NCBI GenBank assembly: GCA_964412395.1
Contig: CAYPOY010000028.1
Location: 1-26,132, forward strand
Direction of reading: 5' to 3'
DNA from: CAYPOY01 sp964412395
GTDB lineage: Bacteria; Chloroflexota; Anaerolineae; B4-G1
DNA: 26,132 nucleotides
Below are positions 1-6,690 of this stretch, one piece after another. How positions within the stretch are numbered: the first letter of the stretch is position 1; each line of letters opens with the position of its first letter. The position numbers and the translations under genes are program-made. The notes beneath the pieces were generated by a model. It searched no databases. It was not told the origin of the DNA and saw nothing but the letters and a program-made list of their open reading frames with translations.

Positions 1-820
1 CCAGGTTGAGGCCCACTCCCTGGTCATCGCCGCCTGGCGACTGACACTGGCGACCATCATCCTGACCCCGATTGCGTTGAGCACTCGCCGCTCCGAATTG
101 CGTGCGCTGACACACCGCGAGCGGGGTAGCATGCTGGTCTCTGGCCTGCTGCTGGCGCTTCACTTCGCCACCTGGATCACATCGCTGGCCTATACCTCGG
201 TGGCGGTGTCGGTCGTGCTGGTGGCGACCAACCCGATCTTCGTCGGGCTGGCTTCCCACCTGCTGCTGCGCGAGCGACTGTCGCGAGGTATGGCCGTGGC
301 ACTACTCGTCGTCACGGCCGGAAGCGTAACCATCGGCCTGGGCGACCTGGGAGAGGGCACCAACCGGTTGTGGGGCGACGTACTGGCCCTGGTGGGCGCA
401 ATGGCAGGCGCGGGTTACTTCCTCATCGGGCGACGACTGCGGGCGCGGCTCTCGCTTCTGGCCTACGTGTTCCCCGTCTATGGCACCGCTGCACTGACGT
501 TGATGACCATCATGCTGGTCTCCGGCCTTCCCGCGATCCCTCAGCACCCGCAGACCTGGCTGTGGCTGCTGTTGATGGCACTGGGCCCGCAGATCCTGGG
601 TCACTCGTCGCTGAACTGGGCGCTGCGCTACCTCTCGGCGACCTACGTTACCATCGCCACCATGGGAGAACCAATCGGCTCTACACTGCTGGCCTGGTGG
701 CTGCTGGGGGAGCGACCCTCGTTCTGGGTAGTGGTCGGCGGAGCGTTAGTCCTGGCAGGCATCGCCGCCGCCTCTTACGCCGAGCGCCCGGCAGAGGCAG
801 TCCGCCGACAAGGGGGGTAA
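1..820 (+). CDS. EamA/DMT-family membrane transporter, 5' end outside window
   Basis: The reading frame is open from base 2 to the TAA at 818-820, so about 272 C-terminal residues are visible and the true start lies upstream. The protein is a string of hydrophobic helices with short basic loops. It has the EamA pattern of a half ending in a helix, a loop such as LLLRERLSR, and a second half with GEPIGSTLLAWWLLGERPS near the C-terminus, typical of the drug/metabolite transporter superfamily. Members are inner-membrane exporters or permeases for amino acids and other small metabolites; the substrate cannot be told from sequence. The C-terminal tail is basic and cytoplasmic-looking. The gene converges on the solute-binding lipoprotein at 992, with a repeat element between them. 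Confidence in the family is high and in any substrate nil. Confidence 0.88.
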   Translation, partial: QVEAHSLVIAAWRLTLATIILTPIALSTRRSELRALTHRERGSMLVSGLLLALHFATWITSLAYTSVAVSVVLVATNPIFVGLASHLLLRERLSRGMAVALLVVTAGSVTIGLGDLGEGTNRLWGDVLALVGAMAGAGYFLIGRRLRARLSLLAYVFPVYGTAALTLMTIMLVSGLPAIPQHPQTWLWLLLMALGPQILGHSSLNWALRYLSATYVTIATMGEPIGSTLLAWWLLGERPSFWVVVGGALVLAGIAAASYAERPAEAVRRQGG

Positions 821-847
821 AACGTATCTTTTCAATAATATGTGGCA

Positions 848-980
848 AGACCTCCGAGGTTTGTAGGGGCGACCCTTGTGGTCGCCCTCCAGCATTGGGC
901 CAAGGATGGTGTGGATGATGGCCTTGGTGGTACGATGCTCGCTTTCCGAACCAAATACGCTACCCAAACCTCGGAGGTCT
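848..980. repeat. MITE-like nested palindromic element between convergent genes
   Basis: A perfect 16-bp inverted repeat bounds the element: AGACCTCCGAGGTTTG at 848-863 and its reverse complement at 965-980. Each arm itself contains a near-palindrome, ACCTCCGAGGT. Just inside the left arm, GGGCGACC (867-874) and GGTCGCCC (880-887) form a second hairpin. Further in, CCAAGG/CCTTGG and AGCAT/ATGCT form additional nested pairs. There is no ORF of note inside. The element fills most of the 171-bp gap between two convergent stop codons, so it may also act as a bidirectional transcription stop. It looks like a dispersed non-autonomous repeat, but the copy number cannot be seen from this window. Confidence 0.6.
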
Positions 981-991
981 AAAGGGGAGGG

Positions 992-2815
992 TCAGGGGGC
1001 CACGGTTACCTCCAGCCGCAGAGCCCGGTAGGGCGCGCCAGGCCAGACCTCCAACGCCGGGGGGGCGTCGTCGAACCAGGTGGCATAAAGAGTATCGAAT
1101 TCCCCTTCTGCTTTCATTGCCTGTAGCGTCAGGTTGACCAGGTCGCGGAAGGCGGAATCGCCCGGCGGAAGCCCTAACGCCAGCGGCACCTGGGTCAGCC
1201 GCAGCGGGAGCACGCCCAGGCCCGGCGTGGCATAGGCTGGCCCCAGCAGATTGGCCCGCTCGCCGGCCACCGCCACTGCGTACCCCTCCTCCAACAACGC
1301 GATGGCGGATTCCAGTGTCGGCCGTGGCAGCACCGTCAGCCAAACGCCCGCGTCCCGCGCTGCCGCCAGCAACACTTCTTGGCTCCCGCCCCCTTCGACC
1401 ACCGCAACCGGCTGCCCGTTCAGGCTCATCACGTCGGTAACCGGTGTCCCAGCCCACACCAGCAGCCCCTCGCCCGCCACGTAGGTCGTCAGACTGAAGT
1501 CCATTTCCAACTCGGCGGCACGGGTGTGGGGCAGCCCACCCACCAGCAAATCGGCCTGGCCTGCCCGCAGCATTTCCTTCCCCGTCTCGACCGTCGTAGT
1601 GGTGAACTCCACCGCCGTACCGTCGCCCAGCCAGCGCCTGACCATCTGCTGCACCAGGTTAACCTCGTAGCCAACCGGCGCGCTGGTCGCGTCCACGTAG
1701 GCGAAGGGGGCACGGTCGGGCACCAACGCCACGATCAGACGGCCCCGCGATTGGACAGCGGCGATGGTGTCGGGCACGCTCGCCACGATGGGCGCATCCG
1801 CCAGAGAGGGTGTCTCCTCCCCTGGCCAGCGCTCGACGGCGGGCGGCGACTCCGGCGCGAACCAGCGGCCGTACAGGTCCGCGTAAGTACCATCAGCGAC
1901 CATCGCCTGGAAAGTCAGGTTAACCAGGTCGGCGAAGAAAGGATCGTTCTGCGAGAAAGCAAGCGCCACCAGTGCTAAGGTGTACTGCCCGACTACAGCC
2001 GTGTCGGGGAGCATGCGCTTCCCCCAGAAAAGCCGGTGGCGCATGTCAGCCACCGCATCCACGTCCCCTCGGCCCAGTGCTGCCACCGCTGCGTCGAAGC
2101 GATCGTAGGTTTGGAGCGTGAGAGTAAATGGCACCGCCTCCAACAGCGTGTCTCCAGCCTCCTCCCACGCCACGACGCCCACCGGCCGCCCCTCCAGGCC
2201 CGCCGGGCCACCGATGGCAGCCACGTCGGCAGTGCGCACCAGCAACGCCTGGCCATCTATAAAGTACGGCAGGCTGAAGTCGGCCCCCGCCTCCCAGTCC
2301 TGCGTGTGAGCGAGAGTCGTGATGACGATGTCCATGTCGCCTGCCTGCAGGTGCTCGACAGCAGTGTCGGAGCGCACCTGGTGGAACTGGACCGCCTGAG
2401 CGTCCCCCAGCCAGCGGCTGGCCAACTCTCGTCCCAGGTCCACGCCAAAACCAGCCACCTCCCCCTCCTCAGTGACATAGCCAAAAGGCGGCAGGTCGTA
2501 GCGCATGCCGACGAGCAGGAAACCCCGGGCGCGGATGCGCGCAGCGGTCGTCGCGTTGTCTGGCAAGGGAGTCGGCGTGGGCGGCAGGGGCGTCGCTATT
2601 GGGCTGGTGGCGACTGCAGTCTCCGTACCGCTCCTGCTGGTGCAGGCGGTCAGCACGAGGACAATGAGCAGCAGAAAGGGGAGGAGAGGAATAGCCAGAC
2701 GGTGCTGCCCATGCACCATGAACTGGTGGTGTGTGCCGGAGAAGAGGCCGTCAAAACCAGGTTCTCGCAGCCGACGGACAAAAACCCGGCGTTTACACGG
2801 CGCCCACCGGCTCAT
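992..2815 (-). CDS. Lipoprotein with two tandem family-3 solute-binding domains
   Basis: The protein carries a lipoprotein signal (hydrophobic run ending LVLTAC, Cys at about residue 58), a Thr/Pro-rich linker, then two homologous extracellular solute-binding domains (SBP_bac_3 type). Domain 1 (about 93-320) begins RGFLLVGMRYDLPPFGYV and domain 2 (about 352-595) begins RGRLIVALVPDRAPFAYV. Both contain the family's V-x-F ... AG-x-x-D-(I/L) ... DFSL pattern and end with a W-F/W-P-G segment. Such proteins bind amino acids or similar polar solutes for ABC importers or sensors, but no permease or ATPase gene is adjacent. The start at 2815 is preceded by AAGGAG at 7-8 nt. An ATG at 2719 would give a more usual 26-residue signal peptide but has no ribosome binding site. 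The start therefore remains open between these two. Confidence 0.85.
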   Translation of the reverse strand: MSRWAPCKRRVFVRRLREPGFDGLFSGTHHQFMVHGQHRLAIPLLPFLLLIVLVLTACTSRSGTETAVATSPIATPLPPTPTPLPDNATTAARIRARGFLLVGMRYDLPPFGYVTEEGEVAGFGVDLGRELASRWLGDAQAVQFHQVRSDTAVEHLQAGDMDIVITTLAHTQDWEAGADFSLPYFIDGQALLVRTADVAAIGGPAGLEGRPVGVVAWEEAGDTLLEAVPFTLTLQTYDRFDAAVAALGRGDVDAVADMRHRLFWGKRMLPDTAVVGQYTLALVALAFSQNDPFFADLVNLTFQAMVADGTYADLYGRWFAPESPPAVERWPGEETPSLADAPIVASVPDTIAAVQSRGRLIVALVPDRAPFAYVDATSAPVGYEVNLVQQMVRRWLGDGTAVEFTTTTVETGKEMLRAGQADLLVGGLPHTRAAELEMDFSLTTYVAGEGLLVWAGTPVTDVMSLNGQPVAVVEGGGSQEVLLAAARDAGVWLTVLPRPTLESAIALLEEGYAVAVAGERANLLGPAYATPGLGVLPLRLTQVPLALGLPPGDSAFRDLVNLTLQAMKAEGEFDTLYATWFDDAPPALEVWPGAPYRALRLEVTVAP

Positions 2816-2870
2816 AAACCGGCTCCTTATTCAGATTGACGCCTGCGATGACCGGCAACTGTACTGCCAT
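2793..2870 (-). CDS. 25-codon small ORF, possible translated leader
   Basis: An ATG at 2870 lies 5 nt after a full AAGGAGG (2876-2882). It opens a 25-residue frame, beginning MAVQLPVIAG and ending at TAA 2793-2795. It is the first ORF downstream of a good extended -10 promoter (2923-2951). The downstream lipoprotein start at 2815 and its own SD lie inside this ORF in another frame, which suggests translational coupling. I do not recognise the peptide. It could be a real small protein, a leader, or the true N-terminus of the neighbour separated by a frameshift (the offset is 55 nt, not a multiple of three). Confidence 0.4.
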   Translation of the reverse strand: MAVQLPVIAGVNLNKEPVYEPVGAV

Positions 2871-2922
2871 CACTTCCTCCTTCCACACCCCTCTGAATCC
2901 AGGCCTTTCCGCTCCGCGCAAA

Positions 2923-2951
2923 ATTATAGCATACTCCCTTCACCCAGGCAA
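2923..2951 (-). promoter_or_regulatory. Extended -10 sigma-70 promoter for small ORF and lipoprotein
   Basis: On the minus strand, TTGCCT (2951-2946), a 17-bp spacer and TATAAT (2928-2923) are preceded by the extended -10 TGC. The -35 lies inside the last codons of nadD. Transcription would start near 2916, giving a leader of about 45 nt up to the small ORF at 2870. Confidence 0.6.
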
Positions 2952-3605
2952 CGCTTCGTAGAGACGCCGCGCGCGTATATAGGCTTCGACCGGCGGCGGA
3001 ACCAGGTAGCGCAGCGGCAGCCCCTGGCGCACGCGTCGCCGCAGGTCGGAGGCAGTGATGTCCAGGCACGGCACGTCGAGCCAGACCAGCCGCTCTCGGA
3101 TCCCCGGCACCGCCCGCTCCAGCGCTGCCAGGTCCGGTTCGCAGCCGGGGCGCCGCATCACCGCTAACCGGGCCTGCCGCACGACACCAGCAGGGTCGCG
3201 CCAGGTGAGGAACTCGGCCAGGCTGTCCCCGCCCATCAGGAAGTACAGTTCCACGCCGGGATATTCCCACCCCAGGAAGGTCAACATCTCGACCGTGTAG
3301 TGCGGGCCAGCCCGCTCCAGGTCTACGCGGGACAGAGCGAAGGCGGGGTTGCCGGCGATGGCGGCCTCCACCATCGCCAGGCGGTGGTGGGCCGGCGTGA
3401 TTGGCCTGCCGGGCTTGTGGGGCGGCTGGCCAGCCGGGACGAAAAGGACGCGGTCGAGCTGGAGTTGCACACAGGCAGTCTCGGCCAACGCCAGGTGCCC
3501 ATAGTGCGGTGGGTCAAAGGTGCCGCCCAGGACGCCTAATTTCGGGATTCGGGATTCGTCACTCTCTCCATACCAACTCTGTCCCACCGATATGCACCGC
3601 TTCAT
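2940..3605 (-). CDS. nadD: Nicotinate-nucleotide adenylyltransferase
   Basis: This cytosolic enzyme transfers AMP from ATP to nicotinate mononucleotide, forming deamido-NAD in NAD biosynthesis. The nucleotidyltransferase signature GGTFDPPHYGHL is intact, followed by the VPAGQPPHK loop. The MGGDSLAEF segment and the C-terminal ITASDLRRRVRQG match the family's GADSL and (I/V)SAT-x-(I/L)R elements. I place the start at the ATG of 3605 because it forms an ATGA overlap with the stop of the acetyltransferase upstream; the protein is then 221 residues. The first 20 or so residues precede the conserved fold and include a short DNA repeat (see 3540-3565), so a later non-ATG start is possible. The gene lies in a compact minus-strand array downstream of obgE, a familiar association in many bacteria. 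Confidence 0.93.
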   Translation of the reverse strand: MKRCISVGQSWYGESDESRIPKLGVLGGTFDPPHYGHLALAETACVQLQLDRVLFVPAGQPPHKPGRPITPAHHRLAMVEAAIAGNPAFALSRVDLERAGPHYTVEMLTFLGWEYPGVELYFLMGGDSLAEFLTWRDPAGVVRQARLAVMRRPGCEPDLAALERAVPGIRERLVWLDVPCLDITASDLRRRVRQGLPLRYLVPPPVEAYIRARRLYEALPG

Positions 3606-4231
3606 CCCGACAGGGGCTTCACCATATATAGCCAGGCGCGGATGCCAAACAACCGCTCGGCCAGCCACTCCTCGATCCGCTCCTCCAGCCGGAAGCCGAA
3701 ACGCTCGTAGAGATGCCGGGCGCGGTTAGAAGCCACCACGTGGAGGGATAAACCCCCCTTGCCACGTGCCCGTGCCCACTCCTCGGCGCTCTCCAGAAGC
3801 TTCCACCCGATGCCTCGACCACGAAAACCGGCGGTCACGGCAATGCTACTGACGTAGGCTGTGTCCCGGACAGTTGTTTCGTGCAGCAGCGCCAGCCCGA
3901 CGGTGGTTCTCAAAGTGTAGAGTGGGCCGACTTCCCGCAGCATAATCCGGAGTTGCTCCCAGAGATCGCTCAACCGCTCCCGCTGCGTCGAAAGTTCGAG
4001 CACACCAATCGCTTGCCCGTCTGCCTCGGCCACGAACAGCGCACACGACCCCCGTTCGAGCATCAGCCGCTCCATCTGCGCTATGACGCGCGGAGCGCAG
4101 TCAACCCTGCGGCCGAAGATAGTGCTGAACTTGCTACTGAATCCTTCGACCAGAACCTCGCCCACGCGGGGCATATCTTTGACCGTGGCCGGGCGCACCA
4201 CGACCGCCGGGTCGCTCTCTACTCCTCCCAC
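3602..4231 (-). CDS. GNAT-family N-acetyltransferase
   Basis: This is a single-domain acetyl-CoA-dependent acyltransferase of the GNAT fold. The core shows VVRPATVKDMPRVGEVLVEGF at the N-terminus, and the motif A segment AYVSSIAVTAGFRGRGIGWKLL with the Q/RxxGxG/A acetyl-CoA loop (RGRGIG). The late LHVVASNRARHLYERFGF strand-helix is standard for the family. The substrate (amino group of a protein or small molecule) is unknown. The frame is open far upstream, but that part is the shadow of obgE. The GTG at 4231, overlapping the obgE 3' end by 13 bp, is my preferred start; GTG codons at 4201 and 4198 are alternatives. Its stop overlaps the nadD start by 4 bp, so the two are translationally coupled. 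Confidence 0.82.
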   Translation of the reverse strand: MGGVESDPAVVVRPATVKDMPRVGEVLVEGFSSKFSTIFGRRVDCAPRVIAQMERLMLERGSCALFVAEADGQAIGVLELSTQRERLSDLWEQLRIMLREVGPLYTLRTTVGLALLHETTVRDTAYVSSIAVTAGFRGRGIGWKLLESAEEWARARGKGGLSLHVVASNRARHLYERFGFRLEERIEEWLAERLFGIRAWLYMVKPLSG

Positions 4232-5478
4232 ACCAGTTCCGCCTCGCCGATGCAGACAGTATCCCCCGGCTGCACACCGGCCTCCTCCAGCGCCGCCGCG
4301 ACCCCCATGCGTTCCAGCGTCCGTTGGAAACGACGCACCGCCTCGTCCAGGTTCCACACTGTCATTGCTGCCAGTCGCTCCACCCGCACGCCGTGCACCC
4401 GCCACCCATCGCCCTCGCGCTCAATGGTGAACGCCTCCTCGTCCTCGCCAGGTCGAAAGACAGGCAACTCCCGGGACAGGGCCTCCTCCGGCAGTTCGGC
4501 CAGCATCTGCGCGGCGCGGTAGAGCAACTCCCGCGTGCCCTCCCGCCCCAGCGCGGAGATCGCTAAGCCTGGGTAGCCCTGCGCTTCGAGCGCTGCCTCT
4601 ATCTCCGGCCAGCGTGCCTGCACCTGGGGCAGATCCGTCTTGTTCAAAACCACCAGTTGGGGCTTCTGCGCCAGGCCATGGCCGAACGCCACCAGTTCGC
4701 GGTTGATGGCCGCGAAATCCGCCAGTGGGTCAGTGGAGAGGCCGTCGAGGAGGTGGATCAACACGCGGGTACGCTCGATGTGGCGCAGGAACTCGTGCCC
4801 CAGCCCCTTGCCCTCCGACGCCCCCTCGATCAGGCCGGGGATGTCGGCCAGGACGAATTCCGTCTGGTCGTCGAGCACGACAACACCGAGGTTGGGCTGG
4901 AGGGTGGTGAAGGGATAGGGCGCGATCTTGGGATGCGCAGCGGTCACCGCCGCCAACAGGGTGGACTTACCCGCGTTGGGCACCCCCACCACGCCCACGT
5001 CGGCCAGCAACTTCAGTTCCAGCCGTAGCCAGCGCTCCTGGCCGGGCTCGCCGTGCTCGGCGATGCGGGGGGCCTGGTTGGTGGAGGTGACGAAGCGGGC
5101 ATTGCCTTTCCCCCCGCGCCCCCCTCGCGCCACGACCAACTCCTGGCCCGCCTCGGTCAGGTCGCCCAGCAACTCGCCGCTGCCGGCGTCGTACACGACA
5201 GTGCCAGGCGGCACCGGGACGCACAGGTCCGCGCCATACGCGCCGTGCTGGTTCTTGCCTCGCCCGTGTTCGCCGCGTTTGGCCTTGAAGTGGCGCTTCC
5301 GGCTGAAGCGATAGAGCGTGTTGAGGTGGGGGTCCACGCAGAGCAGGACATCGCCCCCCTTGCCGCCATCGCCGCCGGCCGGCCCGCCGAAGGGGACGTA
5401 CTTCTCGCGCCGGAAAGCGACACAGCCATCCCCCCCATTGCCTGCCTTGACATAGATCTTCGCCTCGTCGTAGAACAT
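4219..5478 (-). CDS. obgE: Obg-family GTPase
   Basis: ObgE/CgtA is an essential ribosome-associated GTPase acting in 50S assembly and the stringent response. All three domains are present. The glycine-rich Obg domain (residues 1-158) begins FYDEAKIYVKAGNGGDG. The G domain has P-loop GVPNAGKS, switch DIPGLIEGA, NKTD and the ISALG element. The C-terminal OCT domain (about 340-419) ends in the usual GDTVCIGEAELVWEE. The start at 5478 (MFYDEAKIYV) matches the conserved family N-terminus; an in-frame ATG at 5499 would add seven non-conserved residues. A TTGACA-N16-TATCCT promoter ends 9 nt before 5478, so the mRNA may be nearly leaderless. Length is normal and no motif is missing. Confidence 0.97.
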   Translation of the reverse strand: MFYDEAKIYVKAGNGGDGCVAFRREKYVPFGGPAGGDGGKGGDVLLCVDPHLNTLYRFSRKRHFKAKRGEHGRGKNQHGAYGADLCVPVPPGTVVYDAGSGELLGDLTEAGQELVVARGGRGGKGNARFVTSTNQAPRIAEHGEPGQERWLRLELKLLADVGVVGVPNAGKSTLLAAVTAAHPKIAPYPFTTLQPNLGVVVLDDQTEFVLADIPGLIEGASEGKGLGHEFLRHIERTRVLIHLLDGLSTDPLADFAAINRELVAFGHGLAQKPQLVVLNKTDLPQVQARWPEIEAALEAQGYPGLAISALGREGTRELLYRAAQMLAELPEEALSRELPVFRPGEDEEAFTIEREGDGWRVHGVRVERLAAMTVWNLDEAVRRFQRTLERMGVAAALEEAGVQPGDTVCIGEAELVWEE

Positions 5479-5487
5479 CGCCAGGGT

Positions 5488-5515
5488 AGGATACCGCATA
5501 TTGAGAGGATGTCAA
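5488..5515 (-). promoter_or_regulatory. Sigma-70 promoter of obgE, nearly leaderless
   Basis: TTGACA (5515-5510), 16 bp, then TATCCT (5493-5488) on the minus strand. The -35 overlaps the stop codon of the upstream FemAB gene. The predicted start point is within a few bases of the obgE ATG at 5478, and no SD is visible before that ATG, which fits a leaderless or very short leader mRNA. Confidence 0.5.
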
Positions 5516-6627
5516 GAAAAGGAAGAGTGCCGAACCCCCCAATGGCTACCGGCCAGCCGCCAGTGTCGCCAACGCATCGCCGCCAGCACGCGGGGCATCA
5601 CGACGGTGTAGAGCCAGTAGCCGGAGCGCGAGACCGGGAAATCCCAGGCTCCGATGTGCCTCACGAACTCTCCGCCGAATCCCCGCTTAAAGCGGTACAC
5701 ACTCCACAGTGGGTCCGACTCGTCCAACACATCCGGCGCGCCCCACATATCGTAGACCGCGCAACCCTGCTCCTGCGCCCAGCGCATCGCCTCCCATTGT
5801 AGCAGATGATTGGGCATCTTCTCGCGGTGGCCGGCGCGGGACGCCCCATACATGTACCACGCCCGCCCCGCGAAGCGGAATATGAGCACCATTGCCACCG
5901 GCTCACCCTCCACCTCGGCGATCAGCGGCTGCGCCAATCCCGCTTCGATGAAAGCGCCCCAGGCGTCGCGGTAGTAGTCCCTCGGGCGGATGACGAATCC
6001 GTCACGGGCCGCGGTCTCGGTGTACATCTGATATACCAGCGGCAGGTCGGCTGACGTGCCCCGGCGCACTGCCACTCCCTTGCGCACCGCCAGCCTCGTG
6101 TTGTAGCGCCACTTGGACTTCATCGCCGCCAGCAGTTCATCGGGGCTACGGGTCAGGTCAAGCAGGATGGTGTTGCGGAACTGTACCTGCTCGCGGGAGG
6201 CGCGCCATCCCCGGCGGCGCAGTGTCTCCAGGACCGCTTCTCCTTCGGCGGTGTCGGTCCGCACGTCGGGGTCTATCTTGACGAACAGCGCCTGTTTGTG
6301 CCGCGCCGTGGCCTCCAGATGGGCCAGGACCTGCTCCAGAAGAGCGGTATCTCCGTAGTCCAGGGTCGGCCCTTTGGGGACGTACATCACCGGCGCCAGC
6401 CAGCGGGCCGGCCGGCGGGCCAACACCGAGGTGGCCGCCTGGAACCGGTCACCCTCCAGCCACAGATAGCGGGTCGGCCGCCACCCGTAGCGGGATTTGA
6501 ACATGCCCCACTCCCAGGTCTGCAGGACGTGGGCTTTGGGCAACCCAGCCAGCGCCGCGTTCCACTGCTCGGCGTTCGTGACTCGGGAGGGGTTCGTGAT
6601 GCGCGATTCGTGGACTTGTTTTATCAC
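5512..6627 (-). CDS. FemAB/FemX-family peptidoglycan aminoacyltransferase (second of pair)
   Basis: FemA/B/X proteins add amino acids from aminoacyl-tRNA to the peptide stem of lipid II or nascent peptidoglycan, at the cytoplasmic face. The 371-residue protein has the double GNAT-like fold hallmarks: HVLQTWEWGMFKSRYGW near the N-terminus, VMYVPKGP, the basic KSKWRYNTRLAVRKGV helix, and late YMYGASRAGHREKMPNHLLQWEAMRWAQ with YDMWG. The coiled-coil insertion of staphylococcal FemA is absent, as in FemX-type proteins. The start is GTG 6627, 3 bp after the stop of the paralogue upstream, with GAGGAAG as a possible ribosome binding site. The first 15 or so residues are encoded by a short word repeat, not conserved sequence. 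Bridge versus other aminoacylation cannot be decided here. Confidence 0.9.
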   Translation of the reverse strand: MIKQVHESRITNPSRVTNAEQWNAALAGLPKAHVLQTWEWGMFKSRYGWRPTRYLWLEGDRFQAATSVLARRPARWLAPVMYVPKGPTLDYGDTALLEQVLAHLEATARHKQALFVKIDPDVRTDTAEGEAVLETLRRRGWRASREQVQFRNTILLDLTRSPDELLAAMKSKWRYNTRLAVRKGVAVRRGTSADLPLVYQMYTETAARDGFVIRPRDYYRDAWGAFIEAGLAQPLIAEVEGEPVAMVLIFRFAGRAWYMYGASRAGHREKMPNHLLQWEAMRWAQEQGCAVYDMWGAPDVLDESDPLWSVYRFKRGFGGEFVRHIGAWDFPVSRSGYWLYTVVMPRVLAAMRWRHWRLAGSHWGVRHSSFS

Positions 6628-6690
6628 CGCTTACCCACTTCCTCGTCTCCTCGCTTCCAGCATCCAGTTTCGAGCATCTAGCATCCAACG
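6573..6690. repeat. Two word-repeat clusters at the FemAB/FemAB junction
   Basis: Bases 6573-6615 are an imperfect tandem of the word TTCGTGA/ATTCGTG (minus strand CACGAATC-like). They encode the first residues of the downstream gene (ESRITNPSRVTN). Bases 6634-6690 repeat the word GCATCCA/GCATCTA (minus strand TGGATGCT, CTAGATGCTC) and encode the C-terminus of the upstream gene (WMLDARNWMLEAR). Both have the look of dispersed short-word repeats that extended the flanking genes. Confidence 0.55.
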
